Shown piece after piece: positions 24,820 through 37,900 of a stretch of 64,000 nucleotides of DNA. Source of the DNA: Liolophura sinensis. Lineage: Eukaryota; Mollusca; Polyplacophora; Chitonida; Chitonidae. The stretch's first letter is position 1. The number at the start of each line of letters is the position of its first letter. The stretch covers positions 15,487,335 to 15,551,334 of the forward strand of contig NC_088297.1 in the NCBI RefSeq assembly GCF_032854445.1, given 5' to 3'. A model generated the notes under the pieces. The model searched no databases. It worked only from the letters and a program-made list of their open reading frames with translations, and was not told the DNA's origin. The position numbers and the translations under genes are program-made.

Positions 24820-25913
24820 CTAAAAAACAAAATAAGGAATGAATGAATGCCTGGATTTTTAAGTCCTGCTTAAACATTTTTCAAGGCCTCCGTGGTCAAG
24901 GTTAGCACTCCAGTGCAGCACAATGACCCCGCAGCCTCTCACCAATTCGGTCGCTCTGAGCTCAAGTCCAGCTCATACTTGCTTTCTCTCCGGCTGTACG
25001 TGGGAAGGTCTTCCAGCAAACCGTGGATGGTTGTGGATCTCCCCGAGGATCTGCCCAGTTTCCTCCCACCATAATGTTGGCCGCTGTTTTATAAGTGAAA
25101 TATTCTAGAGTACGGCGTAAAACACCAATCAAATAAATAAATAAATATCATTACATCTGTTTACACATATTGTATCTCCTTGAGGCAAGGGCAAGTCCGT
25201 GTCGCCAAAGTGCTGCCACCACTGGAGCACCATACTAAAGAAGCCTGATGGGATATCCCACCCACAGTCACATTATGCTAACACTGGGCCAACCAATCCC
25301 GTTCAATTGCTCAGACCTCTCACTGCTGAATGCCAAGTGAGACAGCAGCAAGTACCATTTTTGAAGTCTTTGGTATGAGCTAACCAGACTTTGATTCCAA
25401 GTCTTCTGACCTTCAGCTGGATGATCTTTAGGAATGTTATGCCACTGAAGTGGTCCATAAAACATAATAGCTTATGTTCTTTAGCAGATTCCTTTGTTTC
25501 ATAATTTAACACTGGGAATGACCTTTGTCAATGCATGACTTTTGCCTCACATTTGCCTCATTCTGAGATCACAGAAGAGGTTCCTGGTTTGTTCAGTTTG
25601 AAACTTACATGTAGGAGAAAAAAAGAAGTTAAGGTCACAAAAAGTTAAAGTCTGGCAATCATTAGTTTAGACACGAGAAGGAATTAACCACCAAAAAGGA
25701 AAACAAGGCACATGAATATACAATATATAGAAGTAAGAAGTACAGAAGTTTCAGATAGTTCTTAATTTTAAACGTAAGTTTGAAATTAAACCATGGCAAT
25801 ATAGACGGTGGCAAAATCTTTCAATTATGTACATGTTCAATTAGAACTTGATAAAAGTTAGACTCCTGTTTTTGAAAGTGATATTCCTTTCAACTGACAG
25901 TCCAAATCCTGAG

Positions 25914-25974
<61 letters not shown>

Positions 25975-28900
25975 TGTAAGTTCCTGCATCAAAAAGAAAC
26001 CACTTACGACATTTAAAAATGCACAACTATAAGGGTAAATACTGTACATGTATATCTTTTATTGATGGATTCCTTTCTTTCAGAATTACGTTCTCAAAAT
26101 ATGGTCAACATAACAGAGAGTTTCTGAATTTCTGATAAAAGTGTTGAAGATGACCGCTACCGAAGCTTCATGAAATGGGCTGACCAATGTTTGATCTAAT
26201 CCTCACCTTTCAACAACTGAACAAGCGTCCACAGTGCAATGTGGATGAAGTTAGGTTCTGGGGATTTCAGGAACCTGTCAACATAAACGATGATCCCTGG
26301 TGTGTTCAGCTCCTTTAAACGACTGGGGATTTCTGAAAGAGGATGAAACCCATTAAGCTTAAATACGGTATTTATTTATTGGATTTGGTGTTTACGCCGT
26401 ACTCGAGAATATTTCACTTATACGACGGCAGCCAGCATTATGGTGGGAGGAAAGCGGGCACAGCCTGGGGAGAACCCTCGACCATCCGCAGGTTTCTGGA
26501 AAACCTTACCATGTATGGCTGGAGAGGAAGCCAGCATGAGCTGGACTTGAAATCAACAGCTTAAATACAACCATATACATATACATTTTACTACAATATT
26601 GTGAAATTGATTTCAAAAAATAATTTATAGTCACAATATTTTTCTTCAAGCAATGATTCTTCTGAGGCAGTTTTCTTGTCAGCTCACCCTGACAAGTTAC
26701 TTCAGTATCCTGCCCAACATGTACACATTATGACACAGGCAGCCATTCTCAGTTCCCTGCACATAAATGTTTGAGAATATGTAACCAAACCATTGTTTTA
26801 TATAGTATACTTACAAAATGGGTACATATCACAGCTTTCTCACAAATGATGGACAACTTTTCAACCATAGTGCAAGCTAAGAGTGAACATAAAATCTGCC
26901 ATTATATACACAGAAAAAATGATATAGAACAGTTATCACAGAAAAATATGTAAAAAATTCTATAAAGTTTTGAAAGCCGAGAAAATGAAGTTCAACACTG
27001 AGGATATGGCGGACAATTCACTCCAAGTAGCCATGTTGCTGAAGGCCTGATGAACTTGGCCAATCACTTGCGCTGAAAGCATCATGTGATAATTGGCTGT
27101 CACTTCCAAAAAACTACTAGCTCTTGATTGTCAGTGTGGCTTCTTTTAGTGGATAGACAGGTATCGATGCAATAAACTGGATTTTGTGGTTAGTATAAGT
27201 GTTAAACTGTTGCACTTTGAACTACACATTTTTGAGCATGCTGCTCATGTCACAATGCGTACATGTTGGGCAGGATACTGCAGTAACTTGTCAGGGTGAG
27301 CTGACAAGAAATCTGCCTCGGAAGAATCATTGCTTGAAGAAAAATATTGTGACTATAAATTATATTTCATTAGCAAAGTAAAATTTACTGCGAAAATATC
27401 TTTCCAAAATCTATATGAAAGGGTGTGTTGAATCAGAAGGTCCTGCTTTGTTCGGTAAATTCCCTGAAGTCGGTACAGCCAGCTAGTCCAAATGCTTACG
27501 TCCATGCAGGACAAGGACGAGCAGGGCTGCTAAAGCACGACGCTTGTGTTTACGAACATCACCCTGATCGAGCATCAAACTAAAAGAAACATCGGTCCTT
27601 TGAACAAGGAACAGAGCTGATACTCTTTGGTTGGGTATCAGGCATTCTTGTTTGTATTTTCTCATTGTCACATTGTTTAATACTGATTACACGGGAGAGC
27701 TCCTATGTTTTCTGACGTCACTTTAGATGGCTATAACATGGCAAAATGGTGTCACCAAATGAGTGGTTAGGTACTGACGAATGTTTGCCATTTACTTTGT
27801 CGATATGCGGTGTACAATTTTTAAATATTTTTAGAACATTTCAGGAAAAGTACTTTATTAAATTCAGCTTAAGTGGCTGACTTTATGTTCCATATGCAGA
27901 CCCTTTATGTAAGCTAACGAGATTTAATTTAATTTGATTGGTGTTTTACGCTGTACTCAAGAATATTTCACTTATACAACGGCGGTCAGCATTATGGTGG
28001 AAGGAACCCAGGGGATACCCACGACCATCCGCAGGTTGCTGGAAGACCTTCCCACTTACGGCTGGGGAGGAAGCCAGCATGAGCAGGATTTGAACTCACA
28101 GCGACCGCCTCAGCCTGACGAGAGTATAGTTCACCAGTTAGTGCCACCAACAGACCCAGGCTGAGAACACTGGCAATTACCAGTACAAGAAATCAGAGTA
28201 CCCAGAAGACAACCTTTACCAAATTATATTCGTGAACATTTTCAATGTGTGACATCTGTCATACTGGTGAAAGGCAAGATGCTTCAGGGTAGCCAACTTT
28301 ATGAACAAGGTGACGCTGTGAACAAATCATTTTTAACTACTCCCTGAGAACAACGGACGCCGTGACATCATGAAACTGATCCATTTGAGAACAGTGCTGA
28401 AACCATGTTTCATTTGACCTACTTTAGCGATTGAAAGATTAACACCTTAATCACTAGATCATGGCTTGTTCCCATAACAAATTATTTATTTATTTATTTA
28501 TTTGATTGGTGTTTTACGCCGTACTCAAGAATATTTCACTTATATGACGGCGGCCAGCATTATGGAGGGAGGAAACCGGACAGAGCCCAGTGGAGACCCA
28601 CAACCATCCGCATGAGCTGGACTTGAACTGACACATAACAAATTATACTCTTTAAAACACAAGCCTTTTATTCACTCAGCCATGACCTACCCATCCTTAA
28701 GGCTTTTGTTTGTGACAAGTGATCCAAAATGCACACAATTAGCATTACTGGCCTACCATTTATGGAGATCTGCCCTAAAATCCCTGCAGAATTGTACTGG
28801 ACTTCAGAGTTGTTGGATAAAGACGCTGTGGCAACCAGGCGCGTGAAAACACGGCCATTGTGAAGTGTGACCAATTGTCTCTTTACTACATCTGCAAAAT

Positions 28901-31900
28901 GAGAAAAACAAAATTCACTTCAGGTGCTTCACACTATATCTAGCACAGCTCATGCAAAGGGAGATAAATATGAAGTACAGTTTGTAATGTGTGGGAAATC
29001 AGCAAACAAGCAAAAATTTGCTGCAATATTCTCTCAACCCTTTCGTGCACACATGAAAGAGAAAACTGTCAGTGCAACTTATGGACATTTTTAATTTGAT
29101 TTTGGAGATAAAAGTACATTGGTTGGATTGGCCAATTCTAGGGCTTCAAAAAGTATAATTTTATCAGTCTACACAAAATAATGCCTTCAGAATATGTTTC
29201 AATAAGCACCTTGCAAACATGTGAAAACGTTGATGAATTGCAGTAGGTTGTGAAATGCCCTCAATAGCAATTCATGTCATCTTACTTACAGGTCACACGT
29301 TAAGTGAATAGCCCTTGTATAGGGCCAATATAAGAGACTGCTGCAAGAAGATGGGATGTCAAAATATTTGACAATCCATATGACTTATTTATTTATTTAC
29401 TTGATTGGTGTCTTAAACTGTATTCAAGAATATTTCACTTATAGGATGGTGGGAGGAAACCGGGCTGAGCCCGGGGGAAACCCATGCCCAACCGCAGGTT
29501 ACTGGTAGACCTTTCTATGTACAGACGAGCATGAGCTGGACTTGAACTCAACGTGACCGCATTGCAGGGAGAATCCTGGGGCATTGCTCCATGCTGGCAT
29601 GATAACCTCTTGGCCACAGAGGCACCTTACTGCTTCTAGAGCTTATCTTAGTCACAACTATGAATAATCTGTTCAACATAAGATCTTACCCTCATCGGCT
29701 AGCACAGCCAGAGCCGCGGTGACTTCTGCTAAAACTGGGGACCGAGTCTCTGGGTCTAGAAGAACGCCCACCAATGACTCAATGACACCTGTCTCCAATA
29801 GCAACTGCAACAGATTAGACATGATAATCACACTACATCACAGCTTCGCTAACACATGTAAGGGTGACCGAGTTACTGGATGAAATATGAGTGAGTGAGT
29901 GAGTGAGTGAGTGAGTGCTTGGGTTTAACATCGTACTTATGAATTTTTCAGCCACATGATGAAGAAGGAATCCTTAGAGTGCATATAATGTGTCTCCTTG
30001 TTGCAGGGCGGATTTCCACCACTCTTGTATCTAGTGCTGCTTCACTGAGACGACTTACCGAAGGCAAGGAAACCACCCCGCCCGAGCCATTATACTGATA
30101 TGCGGCAACCAGTTGTTCCACTATCCTCTTTATGCTTAACGCCAAGTGTGGAAGTTACAACCTCCTCTTTAAGGTCTTAGGTGTGACTCGACCCAGGATT
30201 GACCCTGGATGTACCGCTCCCACAGCGGACGCTCTACCAACTGTGCTATCGGGGCCAGTAAGATGAAATATGATTACCAGTATCAGAGATACCGCACTGA
30301 GGTACTTAAATTTAACCCACATAAATCACTTACATGTAAACTGTTAAGCACATGCAAAAGCCCCTAGCTGCAGCTAATAAATTTGCATTTGTTTCACAAT
30401 AAAATGTGAAAAAATGAAGAGAAAATTGTAAAAATATTTCTTTCATGTTTTATGTACATTACTAAAGTCCTCTTCTTCATGCAACTTCTAAAAAGTTTAA
30501 AATTTTTCGCAGTATTTCTCAACCCTAAAATGTCCATGAGAGTTATCTCCCTTACCGTGACATGCTCTCCTACAGCCAGGTTCCTGAGCGTGCCCACTGC
30601 ATGCATCTGAGCATCTGGATTTGACTTCATCTCTTGAATGATCCGATACAGCTCCTTCAGCAGATTTGATTGGATAACAGATAACTGTTAAAAACAAGAA
30701 AAAGACAACTGATGAACAGCTCACTTAATTCACTGAATAAGTTTGTCCACACGGAAACCTGCATGTGTACACCATGAAGAATGCCCAGGAAAGCAATATA
30801 AGTTTGGACTGATTTAATTATTTATTTGATTGGTTTTACACTGCACTCAACAATATTTCGCTTACACGATGGCCACCAGCATTATGGTAGGAGAAAACTG
30901 GGCAGAGCCTGGGAGAAACCCACGATCATCTGCAGGTTGCTAGCAGGACCTTCCCAAGTACGGAGAGGAAACCAGCATGAGCTGGACTTGAACTCACAGC
31001 AATCGCATTGGTGAGAGGCTCCTGGGTCAATATGCTGCACTAGTGTGCTAACCACATAAGTTTTGTGATTTTTGGGTACATTGTGATTTTTGGGTACATT
31101 GTGATTTTTGGGTAAAAACCGGTAAAAGAGCACAGAATGTACATGAGACTGTTACTGACAAGTTCTGCACTTGTACATGGTCCACAAAAGTTAAAAAGTA
31201 TTGGTGGATTTAAAAGACTGAATCCATCATAATTTCACAACTGGTTTTGCTTTGAGTTCTGTTTGTACACCCTCTCCTACAAGAAATATGATTTATAACT
31301 CTCCATGTTGAGCCACCAGCACAGAAAACAAATGCAGAGTATATATCATCACTGAATCAACACCAAACTGCTTCTAATTTCGTCTTCTTTGGCTGGAGTT
31401 CACAAAGCAAATACTGACTCATAAAGTCAAATGCAAAAGTTTCATTTAAAGAATGAAGACACAGGACTAGCCATCCAATCTGTCATAGGTCTTGAAATTT
31501 TAACTTCTGTGATTAAAAAATAAGCGAAGCAAGTCATATTTCAAACATTGGTTTGTAGCTCTCTATTTCAAGCAACCAATACTGAAAGAACATGCAAAGC
31601 ATATAAACACTGAATCAACGTCCAACTGCTGGTGACTTAGGGAGGAAGCCAGGCAAAGCCCAGGGAAAACCGACGATCATACACATGTTGCTGACAGATC
31701 TTCCCACAAATAGTCGGAGGGAAAGCCAGCATGAGCTGGACTCGAACTCACAGCCACCACACTGGTGGGAGGCTCCTGGGTCAATGTGCCGTCGTGATGG
31801 TTTAAAGAATTAATTACACCATAGGCCTAGTGGTCCAACCTGTCATTTAAAGAATCTCTGAAGTTTTAACTGTTATGATCCAAAATTAACAGTGTTAAAA

Positions 31901-34900
31901 TCTTGAAGATTTTAGCCTGAAGAGGCTTACCTCATTCCCTTTGTGGATGGAAAGGTTCCTGACACAAGCCACTGCTGCAACTAACGTCGCTCCGTTAGTC
32001 CGCTGCAAGACACTGAGGAATGCTGGGATAGCTCCATGTTTCACGATTAAAAGCTGGTTATCACCTGAAAATGATACGAAAAATTTTAGGAGATTTAATT
32101 TAAATTCTGTCTGTTAATCGTTTATAGTGTTAGCTTGACAAATCTTTCAACACATCTACATAACGTTCAAAGTAGAATCTCTGCACTGATTAAAGGCCAT
32201 GAAAACACTAAAACAAAGTATATACAAGATGACCATTAAAAACTGTCTAGGAAAACATGGTTTGATTTATTTTTTTTGAAGACCCCAATAGAGTAAAGTC
32301 ATTGTTAAAACATCGGTGATTCTACGGTGGTCTGTAGTGACCCGGAGGGTCTCAGTGATGTCATCTCTCTATTTTTTCCTTGAAACAGTTTGTTTAGGGG
32401 CATTTTGCTAAGGCATTTTGAATAAAAAGGACCACGGAAAAATCCAAAGTTTTAAATGCAACTTTTCTAGGTTGAAAAAATTCTAAAAAAATTAATCAAA
32501 CTATTTTTTTCGGACAGTGTTTCATGATTTTTCATCTGACATATATTTCACTGTAGTGTTTGACAACAATTAGGTTCCAAAATGCCTTAAACGTCAATAA
32601 CAAGACGACTCACTATCAGAAGCCAAGTTCCTCAAGGCTAGACAGGCCTGACATTTTATCTGAAAGGAAAAAACATCAACATATATATGTATATATAATT
32701 ACATCATCGACAAGTCCGAACTGCATAAAACACGAAACAAAATGTTATACAAATATTAATAATGTAACAGGTATTCATGAAGCAGTACTCTGCTTGATAC
32801 AAACTTATGCTTGATTTATTTATTTAAACCCATGACCATCTGCAGGCTGCTGGCAGACCTTCCCACATACGGCCGGAGAGGAAACCAGCACTTACGCTTG
32901 AAACAGAGTTAGTAAGATTTCCGAGCAGGACACGTGGTAATCTGCCTGATACATGTGCAGGTAATTTCCTTCAGATCTGCAAATATGCATTATTAACTTG
33001 CAAAAAATACTGGTTCAAAGCATTTCTTAGACAGGCATTGAAAACCCATCATTCATTTAATTATGAGATGGAAAATCTGTTACTCACATGTACAACCCCT
33101 TACCCATCCAGAAATTCAATTTTCAATTTCCAACTGTTTGCTATGAAAACAGTTTTTGGCAGTATTTTGTAAATTAAAGCTTATAATTTTAAGGCCTGTC
33201 CACTGTTTGAAGCTGCCACCAAGAGCCCCCCCCCCCCCAAAAAAAAAAAAAAACAACAGAAGAAGGGTAATATGAGGATTCTCTGTTGACAGCCATGGAT
33301 TGTATAAGTTGCCTCCCTTTGTTGGAGGCAATGGACACCCCTCATCTAGCAAATAAATCTCACCTACCCTTTCTGTGTCTGTCGATAAAAGACGAATCAT
33401 ATTCTTGAGGATATCGTGATGACCAATGGCGACCATCATTGTTCGATGTTTCTCATTGACTGCGAGGTTGCTCAGCGCGGCTGTACAGTAATACTGAACA
33501 TCCGAGTCACGTGACTTGAGCAGATCTACCAGGAGAGGAATGACACCCTTCTGTACAAGCTCATTCCGATTGGATTCTGAAATGACAGGTCAAGGGTCAC
33601 ATGAATATAATATCCAAGCCTTTGCAAATCAGCATATCTCATCATTAATTTGTTATTGCAAAACAATATTAAGAATATTATTCATGGTGGCACCGTGATG
33701 TTAACAACTAAATGTTATTTTATTCAAACAAACTAAATACTATTAGATGTTATTCCAAGCAAAAAAATAACAAAATATTTTATTAAAAAACTATCCCAGC
33801 ATTATTCAAAATGCTAATGAAAAATTTTACAGCCCAAACTCCTAGAAAAACAGTTTATTCAAACAATGAAACGTTATTCAAAATACTAAAATGTTATTTA
33901 AACAAGGTGCGTTTTATTGAGGAAGCTAAATGTTATTCAAGAAAACAGTTTTCACAAGGTAACTAAAGTGTTATTCAAGAACAAACACTTTGTTTCGCAA
34001 AATGCATCATTTTTCAAAGATTTCAACAGCTAAAACACTGTTCAAACCAAAAACATCTAAAAAAAAAAAATAAAAAAAAAATTATTTCAGCACTATATAC
34101 CCGCGGTCGGTTGTCGTCATCTCCCGGGCTCTGCCCGGTTTCCACCCTACCATACTGCTGGCCACTGTCGTATAAGTGAAGTACTCTTGAGCATGGCGTA
34201 AAAATGTCAATCAAATAAATAGATAAATATTTGATTTTATCTTCAAGCACATGATAAAAAAATCTAAAACAAAAACAAATAATGCATGTACTTGTATATG
34301 TATGCATTCTGTACAAATGGTGACAATTTCATTTTTAGATTTAATTCCTCTATTTAGACGACTACTTTACATCTAATTATACGAAAATGCTATATGAGAC
34401 AGCACCTTCACCACTCATGCATGTACTATAGACTGAGACATATAGGTAGATAGACAGATATAGAATCTGCAGCTAGTATACTTGAGTCTTGTACCTGAAG
34501 TTTATAAAAATATTGATTGTTATCAATGTGTTACCAAGAGGTGAGATGATCAATACTAAGGGGTCAGCATAAGTGGTCAATTTACCCATAATACAGTGAG
34601 TGGGCTACATGTTGCTTGCATGCATGATTGTTTTTTTTGTCTTTTTTTGGAGGAGGTGGGGGGGAAGGGGTATGGAGGTACAAAGATACATTTTCAAATT
34701 TAGTATTGCAAAAATAAATTTTAAAACTTTACTTTAAATTAATTTTACTTTAAAACGAATACACAAAGTTATACAATTAAGTTACATGCACAACTGCCAC
34801 TGTGATACTTCATCTGTTCCTAGATTTAAGCCGGGTCTGTCAGTTGATCTAAATATTTTTGATTTCTGCAGGTGATGAGCACAGTACTGGTCTGCTTCGG

Positions 34901-37900
34901 AAAACATTACAAATTCTATTTCTTCATTTTAATTGGAGCGTATCCTCAACATAGGAAAACTTTCAGAAGAGTTAATGACAATCAGGGGTAGCAACCTAAC
35001 CTTTCCTTGCTCCTTGAGGCCACACTAATTTTAACTGTTGTTTTATAAGCAGAATAAATCTTTTTTTTAAGGTTGTAAAAGGGAATAAGAAAAAAACACC
35101 AAAAAGTCATCTAATTTGTGGAGTATGTAGACTATCCTTGCAATATTTACCGTTAAAGATATATATGCATGATCAGAAAGTCATGAAAAAACATAAAAAT
35201 CATAAAAACATCAAGACTGAACAAAATAAAAAGGTGAGTTTTCATTTTTTTTCCATATGTGGTCACTTTTTCTGCATATAGATAAATTTTTTTTGTTGGA
35301 AAAATATCCCGTTACAGGCCTGAAAACAGGAGTACTATGTACACCATATTGCGCCTACATGCAGGTATATATAATACAACAATATAATCCTGCTTATAAA
35401 ACCAACCAGCTTTGCAGAATTGTACACAGATGTACATTCAGCGGGTATGTGTACACCTGGACAACTTTGCAGAACTGAATACAGATGTACATGTATGAGG
35501 TAAATTATGATGTCACACATTCAGCAGATGTACATGTACCAGGTAAATTATGATGTCACACGTTCAGCAGGTATGTATACACCTGGGCAGCTTTACAGAA
35601 CTGTACACAGATGTACATGTACCAGGTAAATTATGATGTCACACATTCAGCAGGTATGTGTACACTTGGGCAGCTTTACAGAAGTGTACACAGATGTACA
35701 TGTACCAGGTAAATTATGATGTCACACATTCAGCAAGTATGTGTACACCTGGAGAGCTTTGCAGATCTGTACACAGATGTACATGTACCAGGTAAATTAT
35801 GATGTCACACATTCAGCAAGTATGTGTACACCTGGAGAGCTTTGCAGAGCTGTACACAGATGTACATGTACCAGGTAAATTATGATGTCACACATTCAGC
35901 AGGTATGTGTACACCTGGACAGCTTTGCAGAACTGTACACAGATCTACATGTACCAGGTAAATTATGATGTCACACATTCAGCAGGTATGTGTACACCTG
36001 GACAGCTTTGCAGAGCTGTACACAGATGTACATGTACCAGGTAAATTATGATGTCACACCTTCAGCAGGTATGTGTACACCTGGGCAGCTTTACAGAACT
36101 GTACACAGATGTACATGTACCAGGTAAATTATGATGTCACACATTCAGCAAGTATGTGTACACCTGGAGAGCTTTGCAGATCTGTACACAGATGTACATT
36201 TACAAGGTAAATTATGATGTCACACGTTCAGCAGGTATGTGTACACCTGGACAGCTTTGCAGAACTGTACACAGATGTACATGTACCAGGTAAATTATGA
36301 TGCCACATCTCCAGCAGGTATGTGTACACCTGGACAGCTTTGCCTAACTGTACATAGATGTACATGTACCAGGTAAATTATGATGTCTCACACGTTCAGC
36401 AGGTATGTGTACACCTGGACAGCTTTGCAGAACTGTACACAGATGTACATGTACCAGGTAAATTATGATGTCTCACACGTTCAGCAAGTATGTGTACACC
36501 TGGACAGCTTTGCAGAGCTGTACACAGATGTACATGTACCAGGTAAATTATGATGCCACACGTTCAGCAGGCATGTGTACACCTGGACAGCTTTGCAGAG
36601 CTGTACACAGATGTACATGTACCAGGTAAATTATGATGTCACACATTCAGCAGGCATGTGTACACCTGGACAGCTTTGCAGAGCTGTACACAGATGTACA
36701 TGTACCAGGTAAATTATGATGCCACACGTTCAGCAGGCATGTGTACACCTGGACAGCTTTGCAGAGCTGTACACAGATGTACATGTACCAGGTAAATTAT
36801 GATGTCACACGTTCAGCAGGCATGTGTACACCTGGACAGCTTTGCAGAGCTGGACACAGATGTACCTGTACCAGGTAAATTAAGGTGTCCCACATTCAGC
36901 AGGTATGTGTACACCTGGAGGGATTTGCAGAACTGGACACAGATGTACATGTACCAGGTAAATTATGATGTCACACATTCAGCAGATGTACATGTACCAG
37001 GTAAATTATGATGTCTCACACGTTCAGCAGGTATGTGTACACCTGGACAGCTTTGCAGAGCTGTACACAGATGTACATGTACCAGGTAAATTATGATGCC
37101 ACACTTCCAGCAGGTATGTGTACACCTGGACAGCTTTGCCGCACTGTACACAGATGTACATGTACCAGGTAAATTATGATGCCACACCTTCAGCAGGTAT
37201 GTGTACACCTGGAGAGCTTTGCCTAACTGTACACAGATGTACATGTACCAGGTAAATTATGATGTCACACCTTCAGCAGGTATGTGTACACGTGGACAGC
37301 TTTGCAGAGCTGTACACAGATGTACATGTACCAGGTAAATTATGATGTCACACGTTCAGCAGGTATGTGTACACCTGGACAGCTTTGCAGAACTGTACAC
37401 AGATGTACATGTACCAGGTAAATTATGATGCCACACGTTCAGCAGGTATGTGTACACCTGGACAGCTTCGTAGAGCTGTACACAGATGTACACATACCAG
37501 GTAAATTAAGATGTTACAAGTTTAGCAGGTATGTGTACACTTGGGAAATGCAGACTGAAAACCATGTGAGATGATCCTGTGTAAAATAAAAAGCTTTTGC
37601 AGAGTCACAGATGTACAGGTACGAGGTAAAGATGACAGGAGTTAGCACACGTATGAATAAACCTGGATAATGCAGGCTAATAATAATGTGAGATAATCTG
37701 TGAGATATTCTCGTGTAAAATAAAAAAGCTTTGCAAAGCTGGACATTACTACCCTAATGTTTCGGAAATGAGCAAACAAGCCCAAATTTTGCTGCAATAC
37801 ACTAATTCCTCAACCTTTTCACATGTGAAAGAGCAACCTTCAGTGCCTTTAATGCACATTTTAACTTGATTTTGGAGAATGAATGACTGATTATGGCAAA

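Noticed and set aside
27483-27671. Possible extra exon of the Vac8-like gene in intron 11 (acceptor TTCTTTTAG, peptide VRKHKRRALAALLVLVLHG)
   Set aside because: Exon 11 ends in phase 1 and would read straight into a stop here. Exon 11 joins exon 12 in phase and matches Vac8 without it.
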